DNA of 64,000 nt from Okapia johnstoni (Eukaryota; Chordata; Mammalia; Artiodactyla; Giraffidae). A model generated the notes under the pieces. The model was not told where the DNA came from. It did not search any database and was given only the letters and a program-made list of their open reading frames with translations. Shown one piece after another: positions 32,594 through 44,850 of the stretch (positions are counted from its first letter, which is position 1; each line of letters opens with the position of its first letter). The stretch spans positions 47,560,001 to 47,624,000 of the forward strand of contig CM044312.1 in assembly GCA_024291935.2 (NCBI GenBank), read 5' to 3'. A program made the translations under genes and the position numbers.

Positions 32594-32604
32594 CTCTTCT
32601 TTTA

Positions 32605-32828
32605 GTGTGCTGTGCTTAGTCACTCTAATCATGTACTACTCTTTTGTGATCCCCATGAACGGTAGCCCGCCAGGCTCCTCTGTCCATGGAATTCTCCAGG
32701 CAAGAATACTGGAATGGGTTGCCATGCCCTCCTCCAGTGCATCTTCCTGATCCAGGGATTGAATTCATGTCTCCTGCATCTTCTGCATTGTAGGTAGATT
32801 CTTTACCCATTGAGCCACTTGGGAACCC
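32605..32828 (-). mobile_element. Bov-tA SINE
   Basis: Antisense copy: tail side 'gtgctgtgcttagtcactct', 'aatactggaatgggttgcca', and the tRNA-like part carries a small duplication ('ctcctgcatcttctgcattg'). T/C-rich flanks near 32594-32604 and 32829-32840 may be an imperfect TSD. Confidence 0.92.
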
Positions 32829-32924
32829 CTTTTCCTTTAGGGAAGGAATAAAAGGTTTGAAATTCAATGGTCATAATTCTGAGAATTTTTCAGGGAAAAT
32901 GCTTAGTCAGTTAATGTTGCCTTG

Positions 32925-33100
32925 TCATGGGGTTAGAATACAAGGATTCTACTCAAGTGAGCCTGAGCAAGATCCTTCTCCTGTTAGCCCCCTGCTTCAT
33001 CTTTGATAAGAAGATAATGATATTCACCTCAGAGAGATGTGTAAGTACACAGAATGATTCTTATCAGGCTCCTGGCACATGTTAGAAGCAGGGCATCCTT
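32925..33100 (+). repeat. MIR SINE relic
   Basis: 'gtgagcctgagcaagatcct', 'tttgataagaagataatgat', 'attcacctcagagagatgtg' and 'ggctcctggcacatgttaga' follow the sense MIR order. Diverged. Confidence 0.6.
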
Positions 33101-34189
33101 CTCATATCATGCTCTCTCTGTGTGGGCACTACATCTATAGCTCTACCCCTTCCAGAAGCTTCCAAATATATTTTTAAGTGGCAAGTGCTTAAAAAAGGAT
33201 CTGTACTTAGGCCCAGACCTGGCACTGCATAATGTTTAAAGCATTGACTGGTAATTTGCTATGGCAGTAACGTGATTATAGTTCCGCTTTGGTAGGTATG
33301 TGGGTATGTGGGTGAGTGGGAGATTGGGGTCCAGTTTCTAAGGAGGAGACATCCTTCATGCTTGTAACTTTTTTCTTTGGTCATTTCAAAAAAGGTTGAG
33401 TGCCTGTTCTCTGCAGAGTCAGAACATTCCAGGCCTCTCCATGGCTGGTGTGTGAGCTTCTTTTCCCCAGATAATACATTTTTCAGGGCAGGCAGGTCGC
33501 CTCTTTTTTCCTTGCCTGGTAGAAACCAGACTGCAAAGGGCAGTTCACATTGCTGAAATTTGCCCACTTTCTTGTGCAGCCACTTACCTTTAGCTGCCTA
33601 GCCTGGGCTTTAAGGAACATGTAGTAGTTTTACTTATAAAATCCACTTCCTCAGAGAACAACTCTGGTGGGGTTTTCTGAATTTGGCAGAATCTCTCATT
33701 AGAGAGATGCCACTTCAGGCTGCCAGAGACTAGGACGTGTGGGCTCAGGTTAATGGCCAAAAAGTGTTGGAAGCTGGTACAAAAGAGAAATGAAGGCAGC
33801 GGTGTGACCTGGGTGGGCAGAAGCAGGTAACTGCTTGGGGAAAAACTGAACGGTGGGGGCAGGGTGCCTGCGAGGGCCCTGGCAGATGTGAAGATAAACT
33901 CATCAACAGAGGCTGGGAGATGAGATCCCCTGAACCCTGACTTCCCAGGAGCAGCAGAAAGTAAAGAGATGTGGGGGCTAGTGTGTCCACCACCAACTCA
34001 CCCCAGGCATGAAACTACTAATTCATCCAGCCAAATAGTTGAGAAAGGAGTTAAGAATTGTTATGAACAAATGGAACACAGTAAGGTAAATTCTTTTTTA
34101 GAAACCTACTTAAAAAAACTACATACAGTAAAATTCTCAATTATGATTTTTCATAGAGCAAAGCAGTAAAGCCTTTTGTAGAACATGAT
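33101..34189. other. Unique DNA of mid GC content
   Basis: Short (GTGG/TATG)-like run 'gtatgtgggtatgtgggtga' near 33296. Frames of 102 and 83 codons on the reverse strand match no family I know. No repeat was recognised. Confidence 0.5.
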
Positions 34190-34315
34190 CATTCATTTTT
34201 TGATAAATTAACTGAGAACTGGAGAGACTGAAAGACTTGTCCAAGCTCACTCAGGTTTAAGATAAAAGAACTCAGCTTTCAAAAACAAGCTCTCCTTCTA
34301 AGATTCACTGCCTGG
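34190..34315 (-). repeat. MIR SINE relic
   Basis: 'aattaactgagaactggaga', 'gaaagacttgtccaagctca' and 'ctctccttctaagattcact' follow the antisense MIR layout (CTGAGGC.., ACTTGCCCAAGGTCAC..). Diverged. Confidence 0.55.
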
Positions 34316-34514
34316 CAGGGCACCGTGGAGAATGGAAAGCATTTGGATTTGAAAATAAGTCTTATGATATGGGTCTGCTGTAACATTTTTTGCTCTAAAG
34401 CTTAAGCATAAACACCTAAAGGCTGTATACCCAGTTAGATAATCATTCTGATAAGTTTTCCCTCTAAAAGATTTTCAACAACTGAAGCTATTCCAGATAG
34501 CTGGTAAATTTAAG

Positions 34515-34722
34515 CAGAGGTGAGTAAACTGTTTCAGAAAAGGGCCAGATAATCAATATGTTGGCTTCGTGGGTGCCTGAAACTTCCTATATCTACTATA
34601 TCTCAAAAGCAGTCATCCACAATACATGAATAAATGGGCATGGCTGTGTTCCAATAAAGCTTTATTTACAAAATCAGACAGCTGGCAGATTTGGCCAAAG
34701 GGCAGTAGTTTGCCAGCCCCTG
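34515..34722 (+). repeat. hAT-Charlie non-autonomous element
   Basis: The ends 'cagaggtgagtaaact' and 'agtttgccagcccctg' are diverged terminal inverted repeats. The inside reads 'aaagggccagataatcaata', 'gggcatggctgtgttccaat' and 'aaagctttatttacaaaatc', typical of a common eutherian hAT MITE with 'GGGCCAGATAGTAAATAT' near its start. The flanking octamers 'aatttaag' and 'tcttaaag' share 5 of 8 bases, consistent with an old 8-bp TSD. The subfamily name is not assigned. Confidence 0.8.
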
Positions 34723-36219
34723 TCTTAAAGAAATTCGTATCTTTTCCTGATTTCCCTGTTTGGAGTGGTTTTAATTGACACCTTGAGCTCACACAATTTT
34801 ACCTAGTATAGCTCCACCCTAGTGAATGGCTTGAGGGACTTAGGGAACACTTAAATTCAGAGCTAATTTTTAATGAATACAGTCAGCCTGTAAGAGCCTT
34901 AGTCACCTAATCTTTTCCTAGCATCTTTCATTTCAGTTCCCATGCCAGGGCTTTACAATATAGGGGTGGATGGAGAGTTGTTTTCCAACGTGAAGATTTA
35001 GGCTGGAGTATTGCCCAGGTCATTTCTCTCATATTTCCATCTACTTCAGAGGTTGTTCATTAACTGATAGACAGAGGGGAGAGTTTCATGCTCTTGACCA
35101 CTGAGGAATTCTTTCATCTTTCTTTCTGTTTTTTAACTGCAAGTTCTCCAGTATGAGGATTTTTTGGTTTGGTTTGGTTTGCTTTGGTTTTGTTGTTTCC
35201 ATTTCATAGTTGCTGTCAAAACTTGGGGCATTTTCTGTTTTCTGTCAATAAGTTGCTTCACACTTTCAGGATTTTAACTGATAGAGAAAACCAATGGCTT
35301 TGGTAAGTAGTAGTTGAGCCTGAGCTGAGATAATAAATGACTGGAATTTTGTCCCATTTTGAGGGGGGATTCATTTCAGGGCCATGTCACTTCACTTACT
35401 TGGGCCTTTATTTCCTGGACCATGAGAGCATTATCAGAAGCCAAATATCATTCACAAAGTTATCTCTGGGTCCTTTTTAAAAGGCAACTTTTTCCTCGGC
35501 TTCTTTTCAAAGACCCTGCGTGTTCTTCCCAGAATTCTACATTTACAGTATGGACATTTGTTATTCTGAGACTTACTCTTGCCATAAGGTATTACATAAT
35601 TATTTTCCCTTTAGGTATAATTACAGAATTGTCAAGCTTAAGACTCTGTTTTGCATTATTTCACACATATTTTTGAGTTTTGATTTAAGTCTCTGCGTGC
35701 ATTGCCATAAATCAGCCGAGTGGGGGTGGGTAACGAAAGGACATCAAAACACAGCCCCCATTGCTATAGAATGTTACTCAAGTGACACTCCATAATTCAA
35801 ATTCTGCAAACCACGGGGTAGCCAAAGCAGGGCACTGCAACAGTATGAGTTGTTTTTGTTAATAGAGATGAAATTATGGGTGTAACTAGCTGGCAGTCCT
35901 CAAACAGACTTCAGCAAACTGTTTACTCAGCTGTCCTCAGGCAACAACTTAATACTTGTGGATAAAATTATTCTCCCACCATCTCCCAAGTGGTATATTC
36001 CAGGGATCCCAACTTGTTCTCACTATTAAAAAAAAAAAATCAAGTTTGCCACTCTCCAAACACAGCTTGAGATTCTAGTTAGGTTTTGTTTTTAATGTAT
36101 TCATGAAAATCTCCTTTTCTTTTGTGTTTTGAGGTTGAAAAAAATCTATGAGAAGCTGGAGATCTAAAATGCTTTGTGTAGCTTAAGGAAACTTTGTGGT
36201 CCCTAACTTCAAAACTTTG
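34723..36219. other. Unique DNA with a GGTTT tract
   Basis: A short (GGTTT)n run lies at 35165-35195 and poly-A at 36029-36040. Two overlapping forward frames (105 and 91 codons at 35359-35795) match no family I recognise. No gene was called. Confidence 0.5.
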
Positions 36220-36392
36220 TTATTTTTTCCTTTGCTTACACTGTTCACTTCATCCACAATGCCTTCCCTTCCTCTCTCCCTGTGAAAATCATGCATCCTT
36301 TTTGGTCTAGTTCAAGCACCTCCTCCTAGAAGTCTTCCCCTATCCCCTAGTTTCACCCACTAGACACTGACCTATAAATTTTTCTCTAATCC
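36220..36392 (+). repeat. L2 LINE 3' region, part 1
   Basis: 'acaatgccttcccttcctct', 'agttcaagcacctcctccta', 'gaagtcttcccctatcccct' and 'cactagacactgaccta' follow the L2 3' region in sense. It breaks off where an old L1 fragment starts and appears to resume near 36978. Confidence 0.65.
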
Positions 36393-36394
36393 AG

Positions 36395-36977
36395 TTTTTT
36401 AAAAATTTCATGCAGTGTTTATGATATACAAAACTGTACAAGAAATAATACAATCATCACCAATTTACCCACCACCTATAGGGTAGAAACCCCCTGAGTA
36501 CTAGAAGAACCACTATCTGATTTTAGTATTAATTATTCTCATGGATGTTCTCATATAATGATATATTTTACATATCTTATTTAAATATAGTATATATGAT
36601 ATTTATATACAGTATATAAGTATATGTTCTATATAAAAAACATTATCAGATATTTTATATTAAGGGATAGGTATGATGTTAATAATACAGTATTTTATTT
36701 TAGTATATTTTAAGCTTTACATAAATGGTTTTATGCTATATGTATTCTTTTCAAACTTGATTATTAGAAAGAGGAGGCTCACATTTAGGTTTATCAGATT
36801 TATCATGTTGATTTTCATAGTTTATTCATTTCTACTGCTATATGGTATTCCATCATCAAAATTTATTTATCTCTGTTGATGCACATTTAAGGTGTTTTCA
36901 CCTGAGCCCATAAAATTTTTTAAATCACTATTATGACACTACTAGTGTATCTTAAGATTATTTATCTATATATATTT
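36395..36977 (-). repeat. Old L1 (L1M) fragment inside an L2
   Basis: 'aaaactgtacaagaaataat', 'tttatgctatatgtattctt', 'catttctactgctatatggt' and 'attccatcatcaaaatttat' match antisense old L1 3' sequence of the kind seen at 11585-11990. It is very AT-rich, with repeated TATATA at 36540-36660. Edges are uncertain. Confidence 0.55.
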
Positions 36978-37060
36978 TTACCCTCTATGAGATTAAAGTT
37001 TTCTTGAGGGCAGCGACCTTGTTTTCTTCATCTTTATATTTGTTGTGATGCCTGCTTCAG
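36978..37060 (+). repeat. L2 LINE 3' region, part 2
   Basis: 'gattaaagttttcttgaggg', 'cagcgaccttgttttcttca' and 'tctttatatttgttgtgatg' match the L2 segment 'CTGTAAGCTCCTTGAGGGCA..GGACCTTGTCT' that normally follows part 1. Confidence 0.6.
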
Positions 37061-37434
37061 TCCCATGAAGCCAGTCTATGATCCATGTGTGTTTGTTCTT
37101 TTGAATCAAATCCCTACAAGAGAGCCAGAAGGTATGACTTTTTTTTTTTATAAATGAGGAAACTAATACCATGTAACTGTCCATAAGCTTAATCATTAGA
37201 TCCCGCAGTTCCCTTGGCTAGAAGGTTAAGCAGTGCTGTCTTAAAAACCATTCTCATTTACTAGAGAACACCAGAATTGTTTTTAATGTCTATATTTCTA
37301 TCGAAATATATTCATAAGACTCTGAATTTTTTAGTCCAGAATTTGAAACTTCTTTGAAAAAAATTGAAAAATCTCATTATCTCTGCTTTTCTTTTGAAGA
37401 AACTGCATCTCATAATAATAAAATGTGATTGAAT
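37061..37434. other. Unique DNA, no gene seen
   Basis: Poly-T run at 37139-37149. No repeat or gene was recognised. Confidence 0.45.
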
Positions 37435-38075
37435 TAAAAACAGTTTTTTAACTGAGCTATAATTCATTACCATAAAGTTTACCTGTTAAAAATGTACAAT
37501 TCAGTGGTTTTTTAGTATATTTACAGAGTTGTGCATCAATACTATCTAATTTTGGAACATTTTCATAATCCAAAAAGAAAGCCTTTATCCAATAGCAGTC
37601 ACTCCTTCTTCTCCCATTTTCATCTCCTGGAAACCACTAAGGTACTTACTGTCTCTGAAGACTTGCTTGTTTTAGATATCTCATATCAATGTAAATATAC
37701 AGTATGTGGCCTTGTGTGACTGGCTCCTTCCACCTAGTATAATATTTTCAGGGTTCATCCATGAACCTTTTAAAGGTTGTATCATGTATCAGCACTTTTT
37801 TTCTTTTTTACTGTCAAATGATATTCCATTATATTTATACCACACTTTATACATCAGTTGGTCAACTGATGGACATTTGGCTTGTTTCTATTTTTTTACT
37901 ATTATGAATAATGCTGCTTTGAACCTTCATGTTCAAGTTTTTGTGTAAGCATATATTTTCAACTCTCTTGGGTATATACCTGTGAGTAGAATTGCTGGGT
38001 CATATGGTAACTCTCTGTTTAATTTTTTGAAGTTTTGCCAAACTGTTTTCCAGAGCAGCTGTACCATTTTACATA
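37435..38075 (-). repeat. Old mammalian L1 3' region
   Basis: A well ordered antisense L1M match: 'tacaattcagtggtttttta', 'gcagtcactccttcttctcc', 'cctggaaaccactaaggta', 'tatgtggccttgtgtgactg', 'gttcatccatgaacctttta', 'gaattgctgggtcatatggt', 'ccaaactgttttccagagca'. It covers the end of ORF2 and the 3' UTR, with no long frame surviving. Confidence 0.8.
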
Positions 38076-40734
38076 GTAGATCCTTATACGGAAACGCAAC
38101 ACTCCAAAGACATTCCTAGCTTATTTGTTATCAGTGTGGTCCCCCATTGCATGTTCTACATTTTAAAACAATGTTTGACCTCACTGTGTTATCCCATGGT
38201 GCCACTGTGCTTCTATTTCTCTAAATTAATTTCTCATTCTTACCCTTCCAGTTGTGAATGAAGTAGTTTCATTCCAGGTTGCATTTATATATTAACCTCA
38301 ATTTGACATAGTTTCACTGTAATGAAAAATCCTCGTAGTAATTTCCCTCCCAAGTTTGTTTTATCTAGCAAACTTAAATGACTCTGGTATAAAAAGATTA
38401 GCACAAAAATACCCCCTGGTTTTAAAATACAGAATTTTCCATATAACTGCATCACAGTAACAGTGTAGGTGATTCATATTTGAATGAAAACAAAAAATAT
38501 GACAGTGGGAAGTGTGAAGTCCTGCAAATAACACCACAAAACAATCAGAACAAGAACAAATTAATCTGCTCTCCAGATGTTTGTCCATCAAAAGTTCTGG
38601 AACTTGTGACTCATCTCTGTTTTGGAGGCTTTTTTTAATTGCACAAATATAAGCCTTCACACTGTTTCTTTTAAATCTTTTGATGCTTGGTAAATTTTTT
38701 AAATTGTGTTTATTTTTTCTGATTGAAAGATATGTGTTAATGCCAAAAAACAGTTTTTAGGAAACGCAGAAAAAATATATAGAAAAAAAGTGAAAAATAA
38801 ACAAAAGTAAAACCTATAACCCAGTTGCTCAGAGATGACTACTCTCAACAGAGTATTTTCTTTCAGTTTCTTGTCTATGCTTAAATATTCTTTGAAAATA
38901 TGGTTTCTCTGGCTTAATGACATGTCTTCATATAAATGTATTATGATTTATGGGGCCATCCCGCTGATGGAGGACAGCTTGTTGATCTTTTCTGTATTGT
39001 TTGTTGATGTTTCCATGCTGAATTGTGAATGCCTTTAACTTGTTTTCACATTTTGGTGGGAAAGATGACCCAGGCATACAGAACTTACCTGGTCTTCTCA
39101 TGGAAAGAATAGGAAGCAAGAAATTTTCATAAGAAAATACTGAAACTTATAGGAACGAGAAAAACATCTTCATGTAACAGAGCTTTCTAGTAGTACTTTG
39201 TAATTTAATTGCAATTAATTAAAAAGTTGCCTAATACTTATGTCTAATACTGACAAGGCAATAGGTTTAATTTAAAAGCAGAGGATTATGGTAGCAGTGC
39301 ATAGAAAGAGGCCAAATAACACTTTAAGGACTTTGGGTATTAATATATTAAAGATATAGGGATAGGAAATTATCTCTCCTGTTCCTTCTAGAATGTCACT
39401 AATGGTTATCATTAGAAATGATTATTGTTATAAATCTGTGATTCTTGATCATGTTGGAGATGTAACACTAGTTAAATTTAATAAAAAATCTCATGCTTTC
39501 CTTCATGAAAACCACTTACAGATACAGGGACAATTTCCATGGGCATATAAGTAATAAGGAGTATGAGTATGAAATGAATTCAAATTACATTTATCATTAT
39601 TATTTTTGGAAACTCCTTAAGGAAATGGAAAATGTCCTAGTGTATTGCCAAAAACAATAACTAAAAAATGACTGGGAGTAGAGAATAAAGATCATTTTTA
39701 TAATTAATTAATATGATCCAGAATAATAAATATCACTTGGGTAATTAAACAAGACTGAAGAAAAAAGTTAGCAAAATAAACTTACTTCAAAATGCTGACT
39801 ACTTTTCCCTTTCAGTTCTTCCCCATGAGTCAAATATATCAAATATATCTCGATTTTATGTTAAGATTTAATAGCATATTCTTACAGATTTTAAAGCTCA
39901 TCTCATTCATTCTCTCCTGAAACATTTGTACTGTTGTTGTGAAATACTAGCCATGCCAAGAAAGAGTTCTTCCTTCTCACAGCATTTGCAATCTTATGAG
40001 GAGCTTCTGGTGACTCAGAAAATCCCATGCATCAATTTTCCAAATTGGACTTTATGTGATTAAAAATAAATTTAAATCAAACAGAGACTTTGGTGTGCTT
40101 CTGAGAATTCCCATGTCAGGAGTTGGCAAGTGTCAACCATGTGTAGGTGTATGTGTGCTCACTAATACTGTATGAGCCTTTAGGACCTTATTTGAAAAGT
40201 TTTTTCCTGGAAGAAGAGTAAAGGGTACTGTTTGGAAATGCAGCCTGCCATATCCTGCTCTGCTTCAGAGGAAAAGAAAGGGGGGTGGGTAGACACCAAA
40301 AAAAAAAGTCCACAGTTTAAAAATCAAACAAACAGGCTCAGCACACTTGTTATCCTGGGATATTTATTAACTGGAATTAGTTTCTGCAAAACCTGTCTTA
40401 GGTAAAGGAGAAGGGAGAAAAATGAGTATTCTTATGACACAAATAAATGCATTTTTTTTAATTATGCTGATTCCCTCGTCCAAGCCTGCTTACCATGACT
40501 GACATCAGTTGGTGGCTGTGTCCAGGTTTTTCTGTTTGTAGATGAAATTGACCAAAGACATAACCTGCTTTTAGTTAGTGAAAGAGATGGGTAAACCTAC
40601 ATAGGTAGTCACCATCTGGAGTCACTAAATGAGTGTTGTTAATGAATAGAGGAAGCAAAGGGGATTCCTCCAAGAAGGTCATATGGTTGGTTATCTAGAT
40701 AAGGTCTCTAAGCTTTGTTAGAAACTTAGAATTC
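38076..40734. other. Unique AT-rich DNA, one faint L1-like patch
   Basis: Bases 38690-38960 ('aacccagttgctcagagatg', 'actactctcaacagagtatt') weakly resemble an old L1 3' region. Poly-A/T runs occur at 40299-40308 and 40452-40460. No gene was recognised. Confidence 0.4.
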
Positions 40735-40965
40735 GTCCTCCTCAAAGCATCCTGTAAGATCCAGCTGAAAACTGTTCAGCTCTGACTCACCTTCCAGCCG
40801 CCACAGATGCTGTTAGCTCTCTGACTCTCATTTTCTGTCCCATCCACTAATCTGGCACTTAAGATGCTTGGGCTTTAATATGTACACTCTTTATTCTTCC
40901 AACTAGACAGTAAGTTTTTTGAAGGTAGGAGCCATGTCTTTGGCTTTTCTTCACTGCCTGCCATC
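40735..40965 (+). repeat. L2 LINE 3' region relic
   Basis: 'aagatccagctgaaaactgt', 'tcttccaactagacagtaag' and 'ttttttgaaggtaggagcca' follow the sense L2 3' layout (CAGCTCAAATG.., CTAGACTGTAAGC.., GAGGGCAGGGA..). Diverged. Confidence 0.6.
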
Positions 40966-43833
40966 TTTCCCACGTTGCCAGCCTGTTGGTTTGTTTCCTG
41001 TGTCTCAGGCAACAAAACTGCAGTCTGCAGTATATACACTTCTGCCTTGATATGAGAGGAAGAAGCTGAACGTCAATTGAACCATCCAGACAATCCCCTG
41101 ATGGCTATGCTCTATAGCACACATAACACAACTTTCCCATCCTAAATGGATGCAATAGCCTTTAATTGAATAATAGAAAAGGCATAATTAATGCCATATT
41201 ATACTTATTCAGAATCAAACCTGTTTAGAGCACCTGTACTTTGATTTTTAGTGGTTCTTTCCACTGCTGTTCTTTGAAATATAATGAAGCATATCTCCAA
41301 CATATAAGACAGTGGGTTTTTTTCCAGCATTCAGTAGCTACAGCCTACTTTTTCCCCTTTTGCACTATGGTTTACATTTGTGATGGCAGAAGAATAACAC
41401 ATATTCAAACTGTTTTAGTCAACATAGGGCTAGATTCTGAATGCATATTAAATTGAAACTTGAGGAATAGAATTATTTTTGTAACATTGAACTCTGAGGG
41501 GAGGGATATTCATGCATGTCAAACATTTTACATCCTAAAAGGCCAAACATTTTTACATCCAAAGTGCCAAACATTTTCCATCCTAAAGGACAGATGGATG
41601 TGCTGTATTATAATGTATGGGAGACCATAGTGTAGCCATGGTGACCTTCCTAGGGGCAGCTACCCTATAGGATCCAGGGACAGTAATGAATGAAGCCATT
41701 TGGAGAGATCATTGCCCTTTGATTATCTTCCATTCAGCAACACAGATGGGATACCCATTCTCTAGGGAAACTATGAAGAGAAATCCTGAAAAATCCCTCA
41801 CTTGCCTGATTTAGATGGAGATTATGTATTATTTGCACAGGGCCATTGAATAGACTATGATGGGTAAAGGAATTTCTGAAATGTTGATATGTGGTCTTAA
41901 TAAATCTCCATGAATGGAATTATCTCCCAGTGTTTCCATTTTCAAAAGGAATTGAGTTTGAAATATAAAATTTGTCTTTGGTCATAAGAACCTTCTAAAA
42001 GTAAAGTCTAGAAGTTAATCTGAGAAATACCTTTGTGGAAGTTCAAGCAGTGCCCTGGGATAAGTTGTCCACAGCCTTTCTAACCCAACGTGACAGATCT
42101 TCAGCACTAAAGTGGCTTCCACACAATATAAAGATATTTTCCTCATTTTTAGGGTATTTCTCTCATCTTTGTAAAAGTGTAATGTCATCATTTGAAATAA
42201 ATTGAGAAGTCAGACAAGATAGTTACCAAGAGTAGCTATGAATTCTTCCATGAAATTTTTATAGTTTATTGTTTTATACAACATATTTATTTTTTTACAA
42301 GTAGTGTATTTGGTGCTTAAACTGTGCTGAGGCCAAGGGTTTGGGCCTTTCTACAATTTTAAAAATGAACTTTAGAAACTGACTTTTACTAGAGACATTG
42401 CTGAACCCAAGAGAGACGTGAGACTTCAACAATGTGAAACTTTAAATTGAGCAATTTTTCCTGTATATGAATAAACTCAACTAAAAATAGATGTGAATGA
42501 ATACATGTATAGCTGTCTGTTACTTTGGTAGAAACATAACAAGAATGTTTTTGACTAAGCCTGCTGAAGAAATTTTTGGAAAGTTTAACATAGCATCTTT
42601 TAAGATATAAAACTTAAGGAAATGCCGCCAAGATAATCGTTATGTTGTCCTCACCATCTCAAGATACAACTGTCATATAAAATTTGTAAAGTCTCATATT
42701 GATACACTGTCAGCAGCAGAAATTGAGACTGGCATGCCTAACTGGAAAATCCGAACATGAATGAAAACTAGACTGCCCAAAGTTAGGTAAATTATATCAG
42801 TTTAAAAAAAAATTTTTTTTTACTTAATTTAATCTGAAGATAAAAAGAAGAAATGAAACACTGGTGCACCATCACATAAACTTCCTTCCCATTTTTGAAA
42901 GAACCAACTCCCAGCCAGTCACAGCTAAAGAGACAAAAGATGTTAATAGGAAGATTGAATTTAATTCCACTTTATTTTATCCAACTCAATAGACATTTTG
43001 GTGGGGGCGGTTAATGCTGGAAGATAAGTTAAAAATATCAAGAAGAGTTTGAATTAAGGATTTGGTATTCCTTGGGGAATTTTAGAAATGAGCAAATTGT
43101 TGATGGAGAAGTCAAGTTCAACGAGCCAGAGACTGAGTTAGCCAGTGGCGGGATTTGGGGGGTGGTACCTTAGGCTCTTTCACAGACTGTATGGAATAGA
43201 GGAGCCAATGGAGTCATGGTGATATTGCTATGAGGTCTTGCAGACACATTCACTGGTGCACCCGAGGTTTTATTTCACTTGGCACTTCAAGTGAAGGAAA
43301 GAAGAGAAGAAGGAATGGAGGAAAGAAAAGATAAGGATGATTTGTCATTTCCAAAAGTTAGGGGGAAACCCTTGCCCCCATATAATTAGTGATTAATATG
43401 AACAGTGAAGAGGTTCTAACTCGTAGCATGAGACAGCAAAGCTAGCAATAACAGACCTCCAGAATCCTCACTCTCAATGGAATCCTCAAGTGTCTCCCTT
43501 ATCTCACACTCAGGCCTAGCCTTCATTATATAGGCTCACAGATCACATTTCCCCTTAGTATGCAATGTCCCCACTAAAGGGGCTGACTTGGTCTTATCAT
43601 TGGTACCATCTTCATGTCACATTTACTATGTTGATTAACTAGCTGATGAACAAGCATTATTTATCATATCCTTATATTATGGTTCCTCTTCCCTATTTTT
43701 TATCTAAAATATCACTTTTTCTAAATTATATGTGAAAATTAATAGACATATATTGGTCCTAAAGTCATCTTCATTCAAATTTGTAAAACACTTTATTTGT
43801 AAGGCTGATTTCATTCTGAATGAAAGCAAAATC
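40966..43833. other. Unique AT-rich DNA with a 24-bp minisatellite
   Basis: Apart from the three-copy repeat at 41520-41590 (listed separately), I recognise no element. Poly-T near 42816-42823 and purine-rich sequence at 43290-43335 are present. No coding sequence was supported. Confidence 0.5.
41520..41590. repeat. Three-copy 24-bp tandem repeat
   Basis: Copies at 41520-41542 (23 bp), 41543-41566 and 41567-41590 share 'caaacattt' followed by 'acatcc' or 'ccatcc' and an A/G-rich end. The copies differ at a few positions and by one base in length. No known interspersed family fits. Confidence 0.9.
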
Positions 43834-43846
43834 AAATAGATACTTT

Positions 43847-44039
43847 TAAAAATATATATATTTATTTATTTGGCTGCCCTGGGTCTTAGTTGCAGCACAC
43901 TGGATCTTTGATCTTCCCTGGGGTGTGCAGGATCTTTAGTTGTGGCATGTAGGATCTAGTTCCCTGACCAGGTATCAAACCTGGGCCCCTTGCATTGGGA
44001 TCGTGGAGTCTTAGGCACTGGACCACCAGGGAAGTCCCC
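43847..44039 (-). mobile_element. CHR-2 SINE (cetartiodactyl)
   Basis: Antisense copy: A/T tail at the left, 'ggctgccctgggtcttagtt', 'gtggcatgtaggatctagtt', 'ccctgaccaggtatcaaacc' (tRNA-like B-box region) and head end 'gaccaccagggaagtccc'. The TSD is 'aaatagatacttt' (43834-43846) and 'aaatgtatacctt' (44040-44052), 11 of 13 matching. The family is shared by whales, hippos and ruminants, so it marks an older layer than Bov-tA. Confidence 0.92.
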
Positions 44040-44052
44040 AAATGTATACCTT

Positions 44053-44850
44053 ATAACCATTTGTTATGATTAGGTTATTTTGAAATAAAATTGTAGACAT
44101 CTCTTCCTTTCCCCCCTTCTTTTCTACTTGCCACCCACCAGATCCACAGAAAATGTGCCCTCTGGGTCACCACATAAACATTTGGCATAGACTGGCCAAG
44201 AATAGGGTCAAGAGTATGGACAGCTGCTATAAATGAGGGGGACCTTGAGGAACACCTGGTTTCAGAGTGTTGAGGGAAACCTTGGGTGAATCAGTTAAAA
44301 ATCTCTGCCATAGCTGGTTCATGGTAAAATGGGGCTCAAATCTTATCCGCCACACGAAGATCCAATTTAACCAGTAACTTCAGAAAAAGCACCACAAACA
44401 GAGCTTGGCACAAGGCAGCTTATTTACTTGGGTTTTCTTTAATAAGCCACTTATTAGATGAACAAATGATTCCTCTGATCCTGGGCAATGCTGTTCTGGA
44501 CAAACTGCTGATACACTTGCGGCCTTGGGTATAAATATCCACCAGTGAGTGAGAGAACAACAAGCAACCACCAAAATGAGTGCAGAAAGGACACCATAGT
44601 GTCTCTGAAAGTGGCCCCTGAATGGGCGATAAATTCTAATGACTGTCATCACTCAGATGACTTTGTCCTGTTCTGAGCATCTTCCCACCTCCGTATTTCA
44701 TTACAATTGATGGGCATTCTTGTTGCACACCAAGCATTCAGGGTAAACACAGCTAGTGAGTGTGACACTGCGAGTCCTGCAGGGTAAGAATGCGTGTCTG
44801 CATTTGCCTGCAGGGCCTGCAAGAGACAGCTTGACACGGACATCCCTTGG
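44053..44850. other. Single-copy DNA, no gene seen
   Basis: Balanced base composition without recognised repeats. Several reverse-strand frames (64-90 codons) overlap here, none with a domain I know. Confidence 0.45.
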
